NCBI GenBank assembly: GCA_016184455.1
Contig: JACPCS010000120.1
Span: 1 to 46,336, forward strand
Reading direction: 5' to 3'
Length of the DNA: 46,336 nt
DNA from: Acidobacteriota bacterium
Lineage (GTDB): Bacteria > Acidobacteriota > Vicinamibacteria > Vicinamibacterales > UBA2999
Below, piece by piece: positions 39,561-46,336 of the stretch. Within the stretch, counting starts at the first letter, position 1. Each line of letters starts with the position of its first letter. The translations under genes and the position numbers were made by a program. The notes below the pieces were generated by a model. That model made no database searches. It saw only the letters and a program-made list of their open reading frames with translations, and had not been told where the DNA came from.

Positions 39561-40258
39561 GGCGCCGGTCCCGCCCCGCGCCCCCGCCCGCCGCCCGCGC
39601 GCGGCGGCGGCGGCATCTGCTTCAACCCGTAGAACTGATTGGCGTAGATCGTCTGGTAGCGGATGCCGTTGCCGTTCGCGTCCACCCATCCCATCGACTG
39701 CTGAAACAGCCCCGGCTCGGGCATGCCGGCGGGCACGGTCCCTTCCACGACGTAGAGCTTCATCTCGTGCATGCCGACGAAGGCAAACGTGCGCGAGAGG
39801 TCCGCGTTGGTCAGCTGCAGCTGATGTCCTTCGACCAGATCCTGATGACTCCAGTGATAGCGCGTCACCTTGGCGTTCCGCTCGAAGAACCTGGTGGTGG
39901 CGTAGACGATGGCGCCGCGGACGTCGTGCTTCCAGTAGCCGGGACCGCTCAGCTCGCTCCCGATGCACGGCTCGGCGCCTGCCGGGCACTTCTTGCGTCG
40001 CTCGAGTGCCTGCGGCTCGATCGGCGCGTAATCGACCACGGTCACCGAATACCGCTCGGCCCCGCGCGTCGCGGCGTAGACGCGCGCGGGCAGCGTGTAG
40101 TCGTACTCCGACGTCCAGGTCGTCTCGGTGATCGTCGGCTGGCCGGGGAAATTGATCCGGAAGCCGTCGTTGACGTTCTTGTACTCGTCCCACTCCTGCG
40201 CCGCCGCGGTCGACGCGAGCAGCAGTGCAGAGACACAGAGAAGTGCGCGCCGCATCAT
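39548..40258 (-). CDS. Secreted protein of unknown function
   Basis: 236 residues with a signal peptide (MMRRALLCVSALLLASTAAAQ). The mature protein starts EWDEYKNVNDGFRINFPGQPTITETTW, a phrase seen in several secreted bacterial proteins of unknown role (compare FPGxP domains). Two cysteines in KKCPAGAEPCIG may form a disulfide. The C-terminus is Pro/Gly/Arg-rich (PPPPRAGGGRGRGAG). GGAGG lies upstream of the tandem ATGs (40258 and 40255). The stop codon is part of the GGTTCA repeat. Confidence 0.75.
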   Translation of the reverse strand: MMRRALLCVSALLLASTAAAQEWDEYKNVNDGFRINFPGQPTITETTWTSEYDYTLPARVYAATRGAERYSVTVVDYAPIEPQALERRKKCPAGAEPCIGSELSGPGYWKHDVRGAIVYATTRFFERNAKVTRYHWSHQDLVEGHQLQLTNADLSRTFAFVGMHEMKLYVVEGTVPAGMPEPGLFQQSMGWVDANGNGIRYQTIYANQFYGLKQMPPPPRAGGGRGRGAGPAPYQP

Positions 40259-40300
40259 GAACCCTCCAGGAAGCTCGTCCTGGCGATGTTATCAGCGGAA

Positions 40301-40403
40301 GCCGGTAGTCGGTAGTCGGTAGCTGGTAGCAAGAACTACCAACCACCAACCGCTACCGGCTACCGGCTACCGGCTACCAGCTACCAGCTACCAGCTACAG
40401 GCT
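40301..40403. repeat. Large inverted degenerate repeat (GGTAGTC / CTACCGG units)
   Basis: The left arm (40301-40330) consists of GCCGGTAGTC, GGTAGTC, GGTAGCTGGTAGC units. The right arm (40351-40403) contains three CTACCGG and three CTACCAG units. A 20-nt spacer AAGAACTACCAACCACCAAC separates them. The same units occur at 1479-1510, next to another stop codon. The right arm ends five bases before the TonB receptor stop (40410-40408). Nothing else was seen in 40259-40407. Confidence 0.85.
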
Positions 40404-40407
40404 GGCC

Positions 40408-43305
40408 TCAGAACGCCAGTCTGAAGCCGACCTGCGCGGTGCGGTACTGCGCATTGATATGCTGCAGGTACTGGGTGGTGCTGCTTTGCTCCGTGCCGAT
40501 GGTCCAGTTCGGCCGGTTGAAGACGTTGAAGACCTCCGCGATGCCGTCGATCGACAGGCGACCCCGCAGCGGGATTCGCTGCTGCACCCGCAGGCTCGTT
40601 GAATTCTGCGGGGGCGAGATGATCGAGTTGCGCGGCACGATCGTCCCGTCCGGGCGCAGGCGGCCGCTGAAGGTCGACCCCGTGTTCCGCAGATCGCCGC
40701 CATAGTTGCTCGACTCGCGGTTGCCGGCGCTCAGGTAGTGGAAGCCGCTCAGCTGGAAGCCGCGCCCCACCTGCCAGATGCCGCTGAAGACGGCGCGGTG
40801 GCGCTGATCGTCCTCCGACAGCCCCCATTCCCCGCCCAGATCGGGCGCGGTGGGGAAGGGAACGATGTGGTGCCCACTGAACGGCCGCGAGTCGGCTGAA
40901 TAGAGCGCCGACAGCGTGTAGGTGGCCGACGCCTGCCAGCGATTGCTGAACCGCTTGGTCAAGCCGGTGATGAGCGCGTGGTAGGCCGACTTGGCGGTGT
41001 GCACGTTCATCGAGATGACGCCCCAGTCGGCGTAGAGCCGGTTTCTCCTCTGCCGGAAATCGAGGTTGGCGCCCGTCGCCGGGTCGAAGATCAGATTCAT
41101 GTTGTCGAGCACGTCCTTCTCGAACCGGCCCTGGCTGTACACGTAGTCGGCTTCGACCGCCATCGTGCTGCCGAACTGCCGCTGGAACCCGATCGAGGTC
41201 TGCCACGTGCGCGGCAGCTCGATGTACTCGGGCAGGGCCGTAAATTCCCGGACGTCGCGAATCAGACATCCCGGCGCATTGTTGTTGTTGTAGCAGTACA
41301 GCGCGTTCGCGTCCTCGTAGGTCGGCAGAGGCCGGCCGTTGGTCGGGTTCGCGGCGAAGTCGGGCCGGCCGTCGTTCTCGAATCGAATCGTCGTGATCTG
41401 GGTGTTGCCGATGGCCGACCCCGCATCGGCGAACGCATCGCCGTAGTAGAGCCCCGACCCGCCGCGAATCACCGTCCGATCGTTCAGCCGGTACGCAAAG
41501 CCGAGCCGCGGCTGCACGTTGTTCCAGTCGTCGGGTCGCCCGGCGTCCTGGAACGGCGGGAAGCTGATGTCGTTGGCGAAGATGCCGATCCCGACGTCGT
41601 AGCGCACGCCGAGGTTCAGCGTCAGGCGATCCGAGATCTGCCAGTCATCCTGCGCCCAGGCGGCGACCCGTTGCGTGTCTTGCGGCACGACGAAGTCTCC
41701 GATACCGATGGTGTAGCTGCGGACGAGCGGAGAGATCGCCGCCAGGTTCCAGGTGTCGGCGTTGAACGGGTCGGGGAACCACGCCTGGAACTGGGCCGCC
41801 GACGGCCGCGGACCACCCCGGGCGTCGATGAGACCCATGTTCTGCCGGCGGTTGATCGCGATGACGTCACGTAACAGCACCTCGCCGCCGGTCCGCAGGT
41901 CGTGCCGCCCCTTCGCGTTGTACGAGTACGAGAAGTCGTCGCGAATGTTGTACACGTCCTGGTCCAGGGAGCGAGGATGGTTCTGGTTGCCGGTGATCAG
42001 GAAGCCCGTGAACGTGATGCGGGGCGACCCGGTCGTGATGCCGTTGGCCGCCTGCCAGTGGTTCGACCACCGGGTGAGATTCTCGTTGTAGAGCCCGAAC
42101 GCGGTCTTCCCGACGCGAATCTCGTTGAGCATTCGATTGCTCAGCACGTGCGTGAACTGCCCGAGGATCTCGTCGTTATATTCTTCGGTCGTATTCGTGG
42201 CCGCCGGGTGGTTGGTGGCGGAGGGCAGCCCGAACGGCTCCCACAGGCGCCCCCCGGAGACCTTGCCCATCACGCGCGTCTGCGGCGAGAGTTGATAGTC
42301 TAGACGCACGCCGCCGATCTTCCGATTGTTCGTGCCCTCCAGCGACACGTTGAAGAACGGATACGGCGTGCGCCAGATGCTGACCCTCGGCTCGCGCTCG
42401 TATTCATAGTTGGCGAAGTAATGGAGCTTGTTCTGCAGCACGGGGCCGCCGACGGCCGAGCTGTACTGCTGGTTATTGATCGGCTCCACTTTGCCCAGGA
42501 CTCGATTCGGCGCATTGAAGACGCTGTCGCGGAAGTTGCCGCGGAACACACCGGAGAGCCGATTGGTGCCCGACCTGGTGATCACGTTCACCTGGACGGC
42601 CGTCGACCGGCCCTGGGTCGCGTCGAACCGGTTCGAGATGAACTGAAATTCCGCGATCGCGTCCTGGCTGTAGCGCGGCTGGCCGCCGGTCCCGAACTCC
42701 GAGGTCACCTGCTGGCCGTCGACGTGGAAATGGAACTCCCGCGTCTCGTTGTTGTTGCGATCCGGCAGCGGCTTCTCGGACAGCTCCCTGCTCGCCGCGA
42801 CGGGGGCCGTCCGGCTCCCCGGTGCCAGCAGCGCCAGGTTGATCCAGTTGCGGCCGTACACCGGGAGCTCCTGCACCTGACGGGGCTCGACGTTCCCGCC
42901 CAGCGTCGACGTAGTGGTCTCGATCAGGGGCGCCTCGCCGGTCACCGTGAGCGTCTCGGTCAACCCTGCGGGCGACATCTGCAGGTTGACGACGGCGGTC
43001 TGGCCGAGCAGCAGTTCCACCTGGCGCGTCATCGTGCCAAAACCCGGCAGCTCCGCCGTGATCCGAAGGGTCCCCGTGCGGACGGCGACTCGATACGCCC
43101 CGAGCTCGTCGGTCACCGTTTCAAAGGAATTGCCGGTGTCCTCGTGGACGGCCCGGACCGTGACCCCAGGCAGCACGGCGCCCGTGGAATCCGCAATCCG
43201 GCCGCTGATGAACGCGCTGACCGACGTGTCCTGCGCGTGTACCAGAAGGGGAAGGAGCAGAAGCGTGGAGACGACCGTGAACCAGGCGACCCTGCGCGAT
43301 CTCAT
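40408..43305 (-). CDS. TonB-dependent receptor with carboxypeptidase-regulatory-like domain
   Basis: 965 residues, an outer-membrane transporter. A signal peptide (about 1-24) is followed by a beta-sandwich domain (ISGRIADSTGAVLPGVTVRAVHEDTG to LQMSPAGLTETLTV, about 33-120). The plug (GEAPLIETTTSTLGGNVEPRQVQELPVYGRNW, IAEFQFISNRFDATQGR) and the 22-strand barrel come next, ending in aromatic strand VGFRLAF with terminal Phe. This architecture is abundant in acidobacteria and is linked to uptake of oligosaccharides or other large substrates; the ligand here is unknown. AGGAGGAGGT precedes the ATG. No SusD or sensor gene is adjacent. Confidence 0.92.
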   Translation of the reverse strand: MRSRRVAWFTVVSTLLLLPLLVHAQDTSVSAFISGRIADSTGAVLPGVTVRAVHEDTGNSFETVTDELGAYRVAVRTGTLRITAELPGFGTMTRQVELLLGQTAVVNLQMSPAGLTETLTVTGEAPLIETTTSTLGGNVEPRQVQELPVYGRNWINLALLAPGSRTAPVAASRELSEKPLPDRNNNETREFHFHVDGQQVTSEFGTGGQPRYSQDAIAEFQFISNRFDATQGRSTAVQVNVITRSGTNRLSGVFRGNFRDSVFNAPNRVLGKVEPINNQQYSSAVGGPVLQNKLHYFANYEYEREPRVSIWRTPYPFFNVSLEGTNNRKIGGVRLDYQLSPQTRVMGKVSGGRLWEPFGLPSATNHPAATNTTEEYNDEILGQFTHVLSNRMLNEIRVGKTAFGLYNENLTRWSNHWQAANGITTGSPRITFTGFLITGNQNHPRSLDQDVYNIRDDFSYSYNAKGRHDLRTGGEVLLRDVIAINRRQNMGLIDARGGPRPSAAQFQAWFPDPFNADTWNLAAISPLVRSYTIGIGDFVVPQDTQRVAAWAQDDWQISDRLTLNLGVRYDVGIGIFANDISFPPFQDAGRPDDWNNVQPRLGFAYRLNDRTVIRGGSGLYYGDAFADAGSAIGNTQITTIRFENDGRPDFAANPTNGRPLPTYEDANALYCYNNNNAPGCLIRDVREFTALPEYIELPRTWQTSIGFQRQFGSTMAVEADYVYSQGRFEKDVLDNMNLIFDPATGANLDFRQRRNRLYADWGVISMNVHTAKSAYHALITGLTKRFSNRWQASATYTLSALYSADSRPFSGHHIVPFPTAPDLGGEWGLSEDDQRHRAVFSGIWQVGRGFQLSGFHYLSAGNRESSNYGGDLRNTGSTFSGRLRPDGTIVPRNSIISPPQNSTSLRVQQRIPLRGRLSIDGIAEVFNVFNRPNWTIGTEQSSTTQYLQHINAQYRTAQVGFRLAF

Positions 43306-43374
43306 GGGACCTCCTCCTTATGAGTGCGAGTGGGTCCGATCCGCGACGCCGACCGCCGATGAAGGCACGTGGGA

Positions 43375-43398
43375 GCCGGAGAGCTTTAGCTCTCCGGC
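43375..43398. repeat. Perfect 10-bp hairpin, TTTA loop
   Basis: GCCGGAGAGC (43375-43384) pairs with GCTCTCCGGC (43389-43398). Same design as the hairpins at 1383 and 1432. It is the only structure seen in the 156-bp gap between the MBL stop and the TonB start. Confidence 0.7.
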
Positions 43399-43461
43399 CC
43401 ATGAGTGGCGTGCATCATACACCGGTCCCGTGCTGTCTCGACGGGACAAACGGGGAGGTGA

Positions 43462-44352
43462 TCAGGGGAGTGTGCCGGCCAGCTGACGGTAGAGGCGCCG
43501 GACGGCAGTCTCGCGCTGCGCGTCGTATCCCTGCAGCTTTTCGTATTGGGGCCAGCGGAGGCTGGCCACCGCCTGCTCTTCGGTGGCGCCGCGTGCCAGC
43601 TCCCTCTGCACGGCGTCGCGCACGTCGACGAGCATCTGCCGGAAGCGGCGGAGGTCCTGCCGGGTCTGGCGGGGGTCGGACGGAATCGGTCCGTGGCCGG
43701 GGATGAAGATGTCGGCGTCGAGCGCCTCGACGGCATCGAGCGCCTTCAGCCAGTCCAGCCCGTACCCGTCGTTGATGAACAGGAACTGATTGACGAACAG
43801 CAGTTCGCTCAAATAGACGATCCGGTCCTCGGGGACGAAGATGATGCTGTCGCCGCGCGTATGCGCGCGCCCGAGGTGCAGGACCTGAATCGCCTTGCCG
43901 CCGAGGTGGAGCGTCAGGCGATCGCGGAACGTGAGGCCGGGCAGCCTCGCCTGCTGCTCGTCGCCGGAGATCTTCTCGCGCTGCATGAGCGCCAGCAGAT
44001 CCGCCCGGTAGTTCTCCTGCCCGATCTTCAGCACGTCGGCATACGCGCTGTTCCCCCTCGAATACTGGTTGTGGTGCGTGGAGGAGACGAGCACGCGGAT
44101 CGGCTGGCCGGTCGCGCGCGTAATCGCGTCGCGCGCCGCGCGCGCCACCGCCTCCGACGCGAGCGCGTCGAGCACGACGACACCCTCGCTCGTGGCGATG
44201 ACGCCGCTGTTGAACGTGCCGGTGCTGTAGACGTAGTGGCCGGGGGCGATCTGGCGCAGGACGCCCGCGGCAGGCTGCCGGGCCGCGGCGACGGCCGCGG
44301 TGAGCACGACGGAGAGGATTGGTCCTTGACGCGTGGGCCGATTATCGCTCAA
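43462..44352 (-). CDS. MBL-fold protein with degenerate metal motif
   Basis: About 296 residues from a TTG start at 44352 (LSDNRPTRQGPILSVVLTAAVAAARQ, a probable signal peptide); GTG at 44307 is an alternative. The MBL fold is recognisable: IAPGHYVYSTGTFNSGVIATSEGVVVLDAL, LHLGRAHTRGDSIIFVPEDRIVYLSELLF and DIFIPGHGPIPSD. The first zinc motif, normally THxHxDHxGGN, reads STHHNQYSRGN, so most HxHxDH ligands are lost, and the GD that normally supplies a bridging Asp reads SE. It may have altered metal use or be a non-catalytic binding protein. It is divergent from the LVIVD gene at 44402. Confidence 0.75.
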   Translation of the reverse strand: MSDNRPTRQGPILSVVLTAAVAAARQPAAGVLRQIAPGHYVYSTGTFNSGVIATSEGVVVLDALASEAVARAARDAITRATGQPIRVLVSSTHHNQYSRGNSAYADVLKIGQENYRADLLALMQREKISGDEQQARLPGLTFRDRLTLHLGGKAIQVLHLGRAHTRGDSIIFVPEDRIVYLSELLFVNQFLFINDGYGLDWLKALDAVEALDADIFIPGHGPIPSDPRQTRQDLRRFRQMLVDVRDAVQRELARGATEEQAVASLRWPQYEKLQGYDAQRETAVRRLYRQLAGTLP

Positions 44353-44401
44353 AGTCCCGCCAACGAATGTAGAGGCGGACCGTCCGCCCAAGGAGCTCGA
44401 T

Positions 44402-45853
44402 ATGACGCGACGGCATCTGGTCAGCGCGGGGCTCGTCATCGTTCTGGGCGTCGCGGTGACGGCGCAGCGGCAGGCGGGTAACGGAGGCGAAGAGGGGGCC
44501 GAAAGCCGCGACATGCGGCTCGTCGGGCACAGCGATCTCCAGGGACGCAGCGCCTATCAGCCCGAGATCAAACGGCAGGGCGACCGCTGGATTGCGTACG
44601 TCGGCCACCACGGCGGAAGCAAGATGAACCCGCTCACCGGCCGGGAGGAACCGAACGGCACGTCGATCGTCGACGTCACCGATCCGCGCAACTCGAAGTA
44701 CCTCGCGCACATCCCGGGCCAGGCGCTCGAACCGGGCGGCACGGCCGAGTCGGGCGGCGCGCAGATGGCACGCGTCTGCAGCGGTGCGACGCTGCCGCGC
44801 GCCGACAAGACGAAGACCTACCTGCTGCGCGCGTACGGAAACACCGCCAACTCCGCGCATGAGATGTGGGACGTCACGGACCCCGCCAAACCGACGCGCA
44901 TCAGCGTCATCGTCAGCGGGCTGCGCGGCACGCACAAGAGCTTCTGGGAGTGCGACACCGGCATCGCGTACCTCGTCTCGGGCCAGCCGGGATGGCGCGT
45001 GCCGCGCATGGCGAAGATCTACGACCTCAGCGATCCGGCCAAGCCGGTCTTCATCCGCGACTTCGGCCTGCCCGGACAGCAGCCCGGATCGACGGGCACG
45101 CCTCCGGGCGACAACGGGCTACACGGGCCGGTCTCGCTCCCGCAGCAGAACCGCGTCTACTTCGCCTACGGCTTCGTGCGCGACGGGGTCGTCCAGATCG
45201 TCGACCGCGACAAGCTGCTCAACGGTCCCAAGGAGCCGACCGAGGCCAACCTGCTCTACCCGCAGATCAGCCGCATGGACATGCCGCCGAGCGTCGGCGC
45301 GCACAACGTCTTCCCGCTGCTGCGGATGCCGATCGCCGAGTTCGCCAAAGAGGCGGAAAGCACCCGCGACATGCTGGCGATCGTCGATGAGGCGATCGGC
45401 GGCGGCTGTGCGGCCACCGCGCGGGCGATGATGTGGATGGCCGACATCACGACCGAGACGAAGCCGTTCGGCGCGTCGAGCTGGACGGTCCCCGAGGCGA
45501 GCGGGAACTTCTGCGCACGGGGCGGCCGCTTCGGGACGCACTCGTCGCACGAGAACTTCACGCCGATCTACTACAACCGCATCATGTTCGTCGCACACTT
45601 CAATGCCGGCATCCGCGCCGTGGACGTGCGCGATCCATTTCATCCGAAGGAGATCGCGTACTACATTCCGGCGCTCGGGCCGACGACGTTCTGCACGCCC
45701 GGCGGGAATGGACTGCCGTGCGTCAAGGTGATTCAGACGAACAACGTGGAGGTGGACGACCGCGGATACATCTACGCGGCGGACCGCGCGGGGACCGGCA
45801 TGCACATCGTGGAGCTGACCGGCGCCGCGCGCAGTGTGGCGAATTTCAGGTAA
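44402..45853 (+). CDS. Secreted LVIVD-repeat propeller protein
   Basis: 483 residues with a signal peptide (about 1-21). LVIVD-type blades alternate with DVTDPxxPxxIS phrases: NGTSIVDVTDPRNSKYLAHIPG, HEMWDVTDPAKPTRISVIVSG, AKIYDLSDPAKPVFIRDFGL, GIRAVDVRDPFHPKEIAYYIP. These are surface or periplasmic propellers of unknown function. Several cysteines (RVCSGATL, FWECDTG, GGGCAATA, NFCARGG, TFCTPGGNGLPC) could form disulfides. AAGGAG lies six bases before the ATG. Its TAA is three bases from the convergent SMP-30 gene end. Confidence 0.85.
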   Translation: MTRRHLVSAGLVIVLGVAVTAQRQAGNGGEEGAESRDMRLVGHSDLQGRSAYQPEIKRQGDRWIAYVGHHGGSKMNPLTGREEPNGTSIVDVTDPRNSKYLAHIPGQALEPGGTAESGGAQMARVCSGATLPRADKTKTYLLRAYGNTANSAHEMWDVTDPAKPTRISVIVSGLRGTHKSFWECDTGIAYLVSGQPGWRVPRMAKIYDLSDPAKPVFIRDFGLPGQQPGSTGTPPGDNGLHGPVSLPQQNRVYFAYGFVRDGVVQIVDRDKLLNGPKEPTEANLLYPQISRMDMPPSVGAHNVFPLLRMPIAEFAKEAESTRDMLAIVDEAIGGGCAATARAMMWMADITTETKPFGASSWTVPEASGNFCARGGRFGTHSSHENFTPIYYNRIMFVAHFNAGIRAVDVRDPFHPKEIAYYIPALGPTTFCTPGGNGLPCVKVIQTNNVEVDDRGYIYAADRAGTGMHIVELTGAARSVANFR

Positions 45854-45856
45854 GGT

Positions 45857-46336
45857 CTACGGCCTCACGCCGGGGATCTTGAGGCGAATCCGATAGACGC
45901 TGCTGCGGGCGGTCACATAGAGTGTCCGCCCGTCGGCGTCGCCGAACGCCAGGTTCGCCGGCTGCTCGGGGAAGACCAGCGTGCCAAGATGCTTCCCTTC
46001 CGGCGAGATCACCCAGATCCCACCGGCCCCGGTCGAATAGAGAGTGCCGCGCTCGTCGACTTTCATGCCGTCGGGCACGCCCGGCTCTTTCTCCGCGCTC
46101 ATGTCGACGAGCAGCCGCCCGTTGGCGACCGTGTCGTCGGGCCGCACGTCGAACCGGACGATCTTCCGGTCGGCGCTGCTGTTCACGTACAGAATCTTCT
46201 CGTCCGGCGACAGGGCGATGCCGTTTGGATTGGCGAGGTCTTTCGCGAGCAGCTGGAGCTTACCGTCCTTCAGCAGGTAGACGCCGTTGAATGGGAGCTC
46301 CTTCTTCGGGTCGTCATTCCGCCGCCTCAGCCCGGA
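45857..46336 (-). CDS. SMP-30/gluconolactonase-like protein (N-terminus outside window)
   Basis: The reading frame is open to the right edge, so about 159 C-terminal codons are seen. The sequence NGVYLLKDGKLQLLAKDL, NPNGIALSPDEKILYVNSS, VPDGMKVDERGTLYSTGAGGIWVISPEGKHLGTL and NLAFGDADGRTLYVTARSSVYRI is the classic SMP-30/gluconolactonase/LRE six-bladed propeller. NGIA and DGM carry the metal-binding Asn and Asp. It is likely a secreted lactonase acting on sugar lactones, but the substrate is not set by sequence. Confidence 0.85.
   Translation of the reverse strand, partial: SGLRRRNDDPKKELPFNGVYLLKDGKLQLLAKDLANPNGIALSPDEKILYVNSSADRKIVRFDVRPDDTVANGRLLVDMSAEKEPGVPDGMKVDERGTLYSTGAGGIWVISPEGKHLGTLVFPEQPANLAFGDADGRTLYVTARSSVYRIRLKIPGVRP

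Noticed and set aside
40301..40403. CRISPR array
   Set aside because: Units are only 7-10 bp, degenerate, without spacers of constant length, and arranged as inverted arms; no cas genes are nearby.
1..46336. tRNA, rRNA or replication origin
   Set aside because: No cloverleaf, conserved rRNA segment or DnaA-box cluster was noticed on either strand by eye.

Overview
This window comes from a high-GC, Gram-negative soil-type bacterium, most likely an uncultivated acidobacterium of the Vicinamibacteria kind. That placement is an inference. It rests on a TonB-dependent receptor with an N-terminal carboxypeptidase-regulatory domain, several DUF6152 proteins beside PQQ quinoproteins, secreted MBL-fold, NHL and LVIVD propeller proteins, and decaying TolB-type Ser/Thr kinase genes. 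No rRNA or tRNA gene was seen.

Layout. 1-1300: end of a PQQ-like propeller protein coupled to a membrane protein. 1.5-5.0 kb (minus): a three-gene 2-oxoacid:ferredoxin oxidoreductase operon, then a FadR/GntR (FCD) regulator. 6.0-8.5 kb (plus): an AAE3/Pcs60-type (oxalate-CoA ligase-like) acyl-CoA ligase overlapping a PanE-family reductase. 8.6-11.45 kb (minus): malate synthase and an SDR. 11.5-15.5 kb (plus): a polycysteine leader peptide with a terminator, then TauE-type permease, cysD, cysN and APS reductase. 15.6-17.9 kb: cyclopropane fatty acid synthase and a geranylgeranyl-reductase-like flavoprotein. 17.9-21.7 kb: serine hydrolase, HxlR regulator, hydrolase relic, tandem ABM protein, MBL lipoprotein. 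21.8-31.5 kb: secreted redox region with two PQQ dehydrogenases, a cytochrome c, three DUF6152 genes, two paralogous unknown secreted proteins, a YfbR-like HD phosphohydrolase and an MBL hydrolase. 31.5-35.4 kb: two broken TolB/kinase genes around a MntA-HepT pair, then an AbiEii-like nucleotidyltransferase. 35.4-46.3 kb: secreted proteins, a TonB receptor and propeller proteins.

How the genes may work together. The first 11.5 kb reads as a predicted oxalate/C2 module. The oxidoreductase alpha subunit has YPIRP where pyruvate enzymes have YPITP, as I recall for oxalate oxidoreductase. The ligase plus PanE-family pair matches the oxalyl-CoA synthetase/oxalyl-CoA reductase route to glyoxylate, and malate synthase would consume the glyoxylate. 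The FCD regulator is linked to both branches by a shared 14-bp operator core that overlaps or adjoins their promoters. The cys operon is headed by a leaderless short ORF with four consecutive Cys codons, a likely cysteine attenuator.

A second theme is non-coding. At least ten intergenic elements are built from degenerate 7-10 bp direct repeats, often in two inverted arms, and they sit flush against stop codons. In places they have been absorbed into coding sequence: the last 17 codons of the Cfa protein, the signal-peptide core of the cytochrome c, and the start region of the oxidoreductase delta-gamma subunit.
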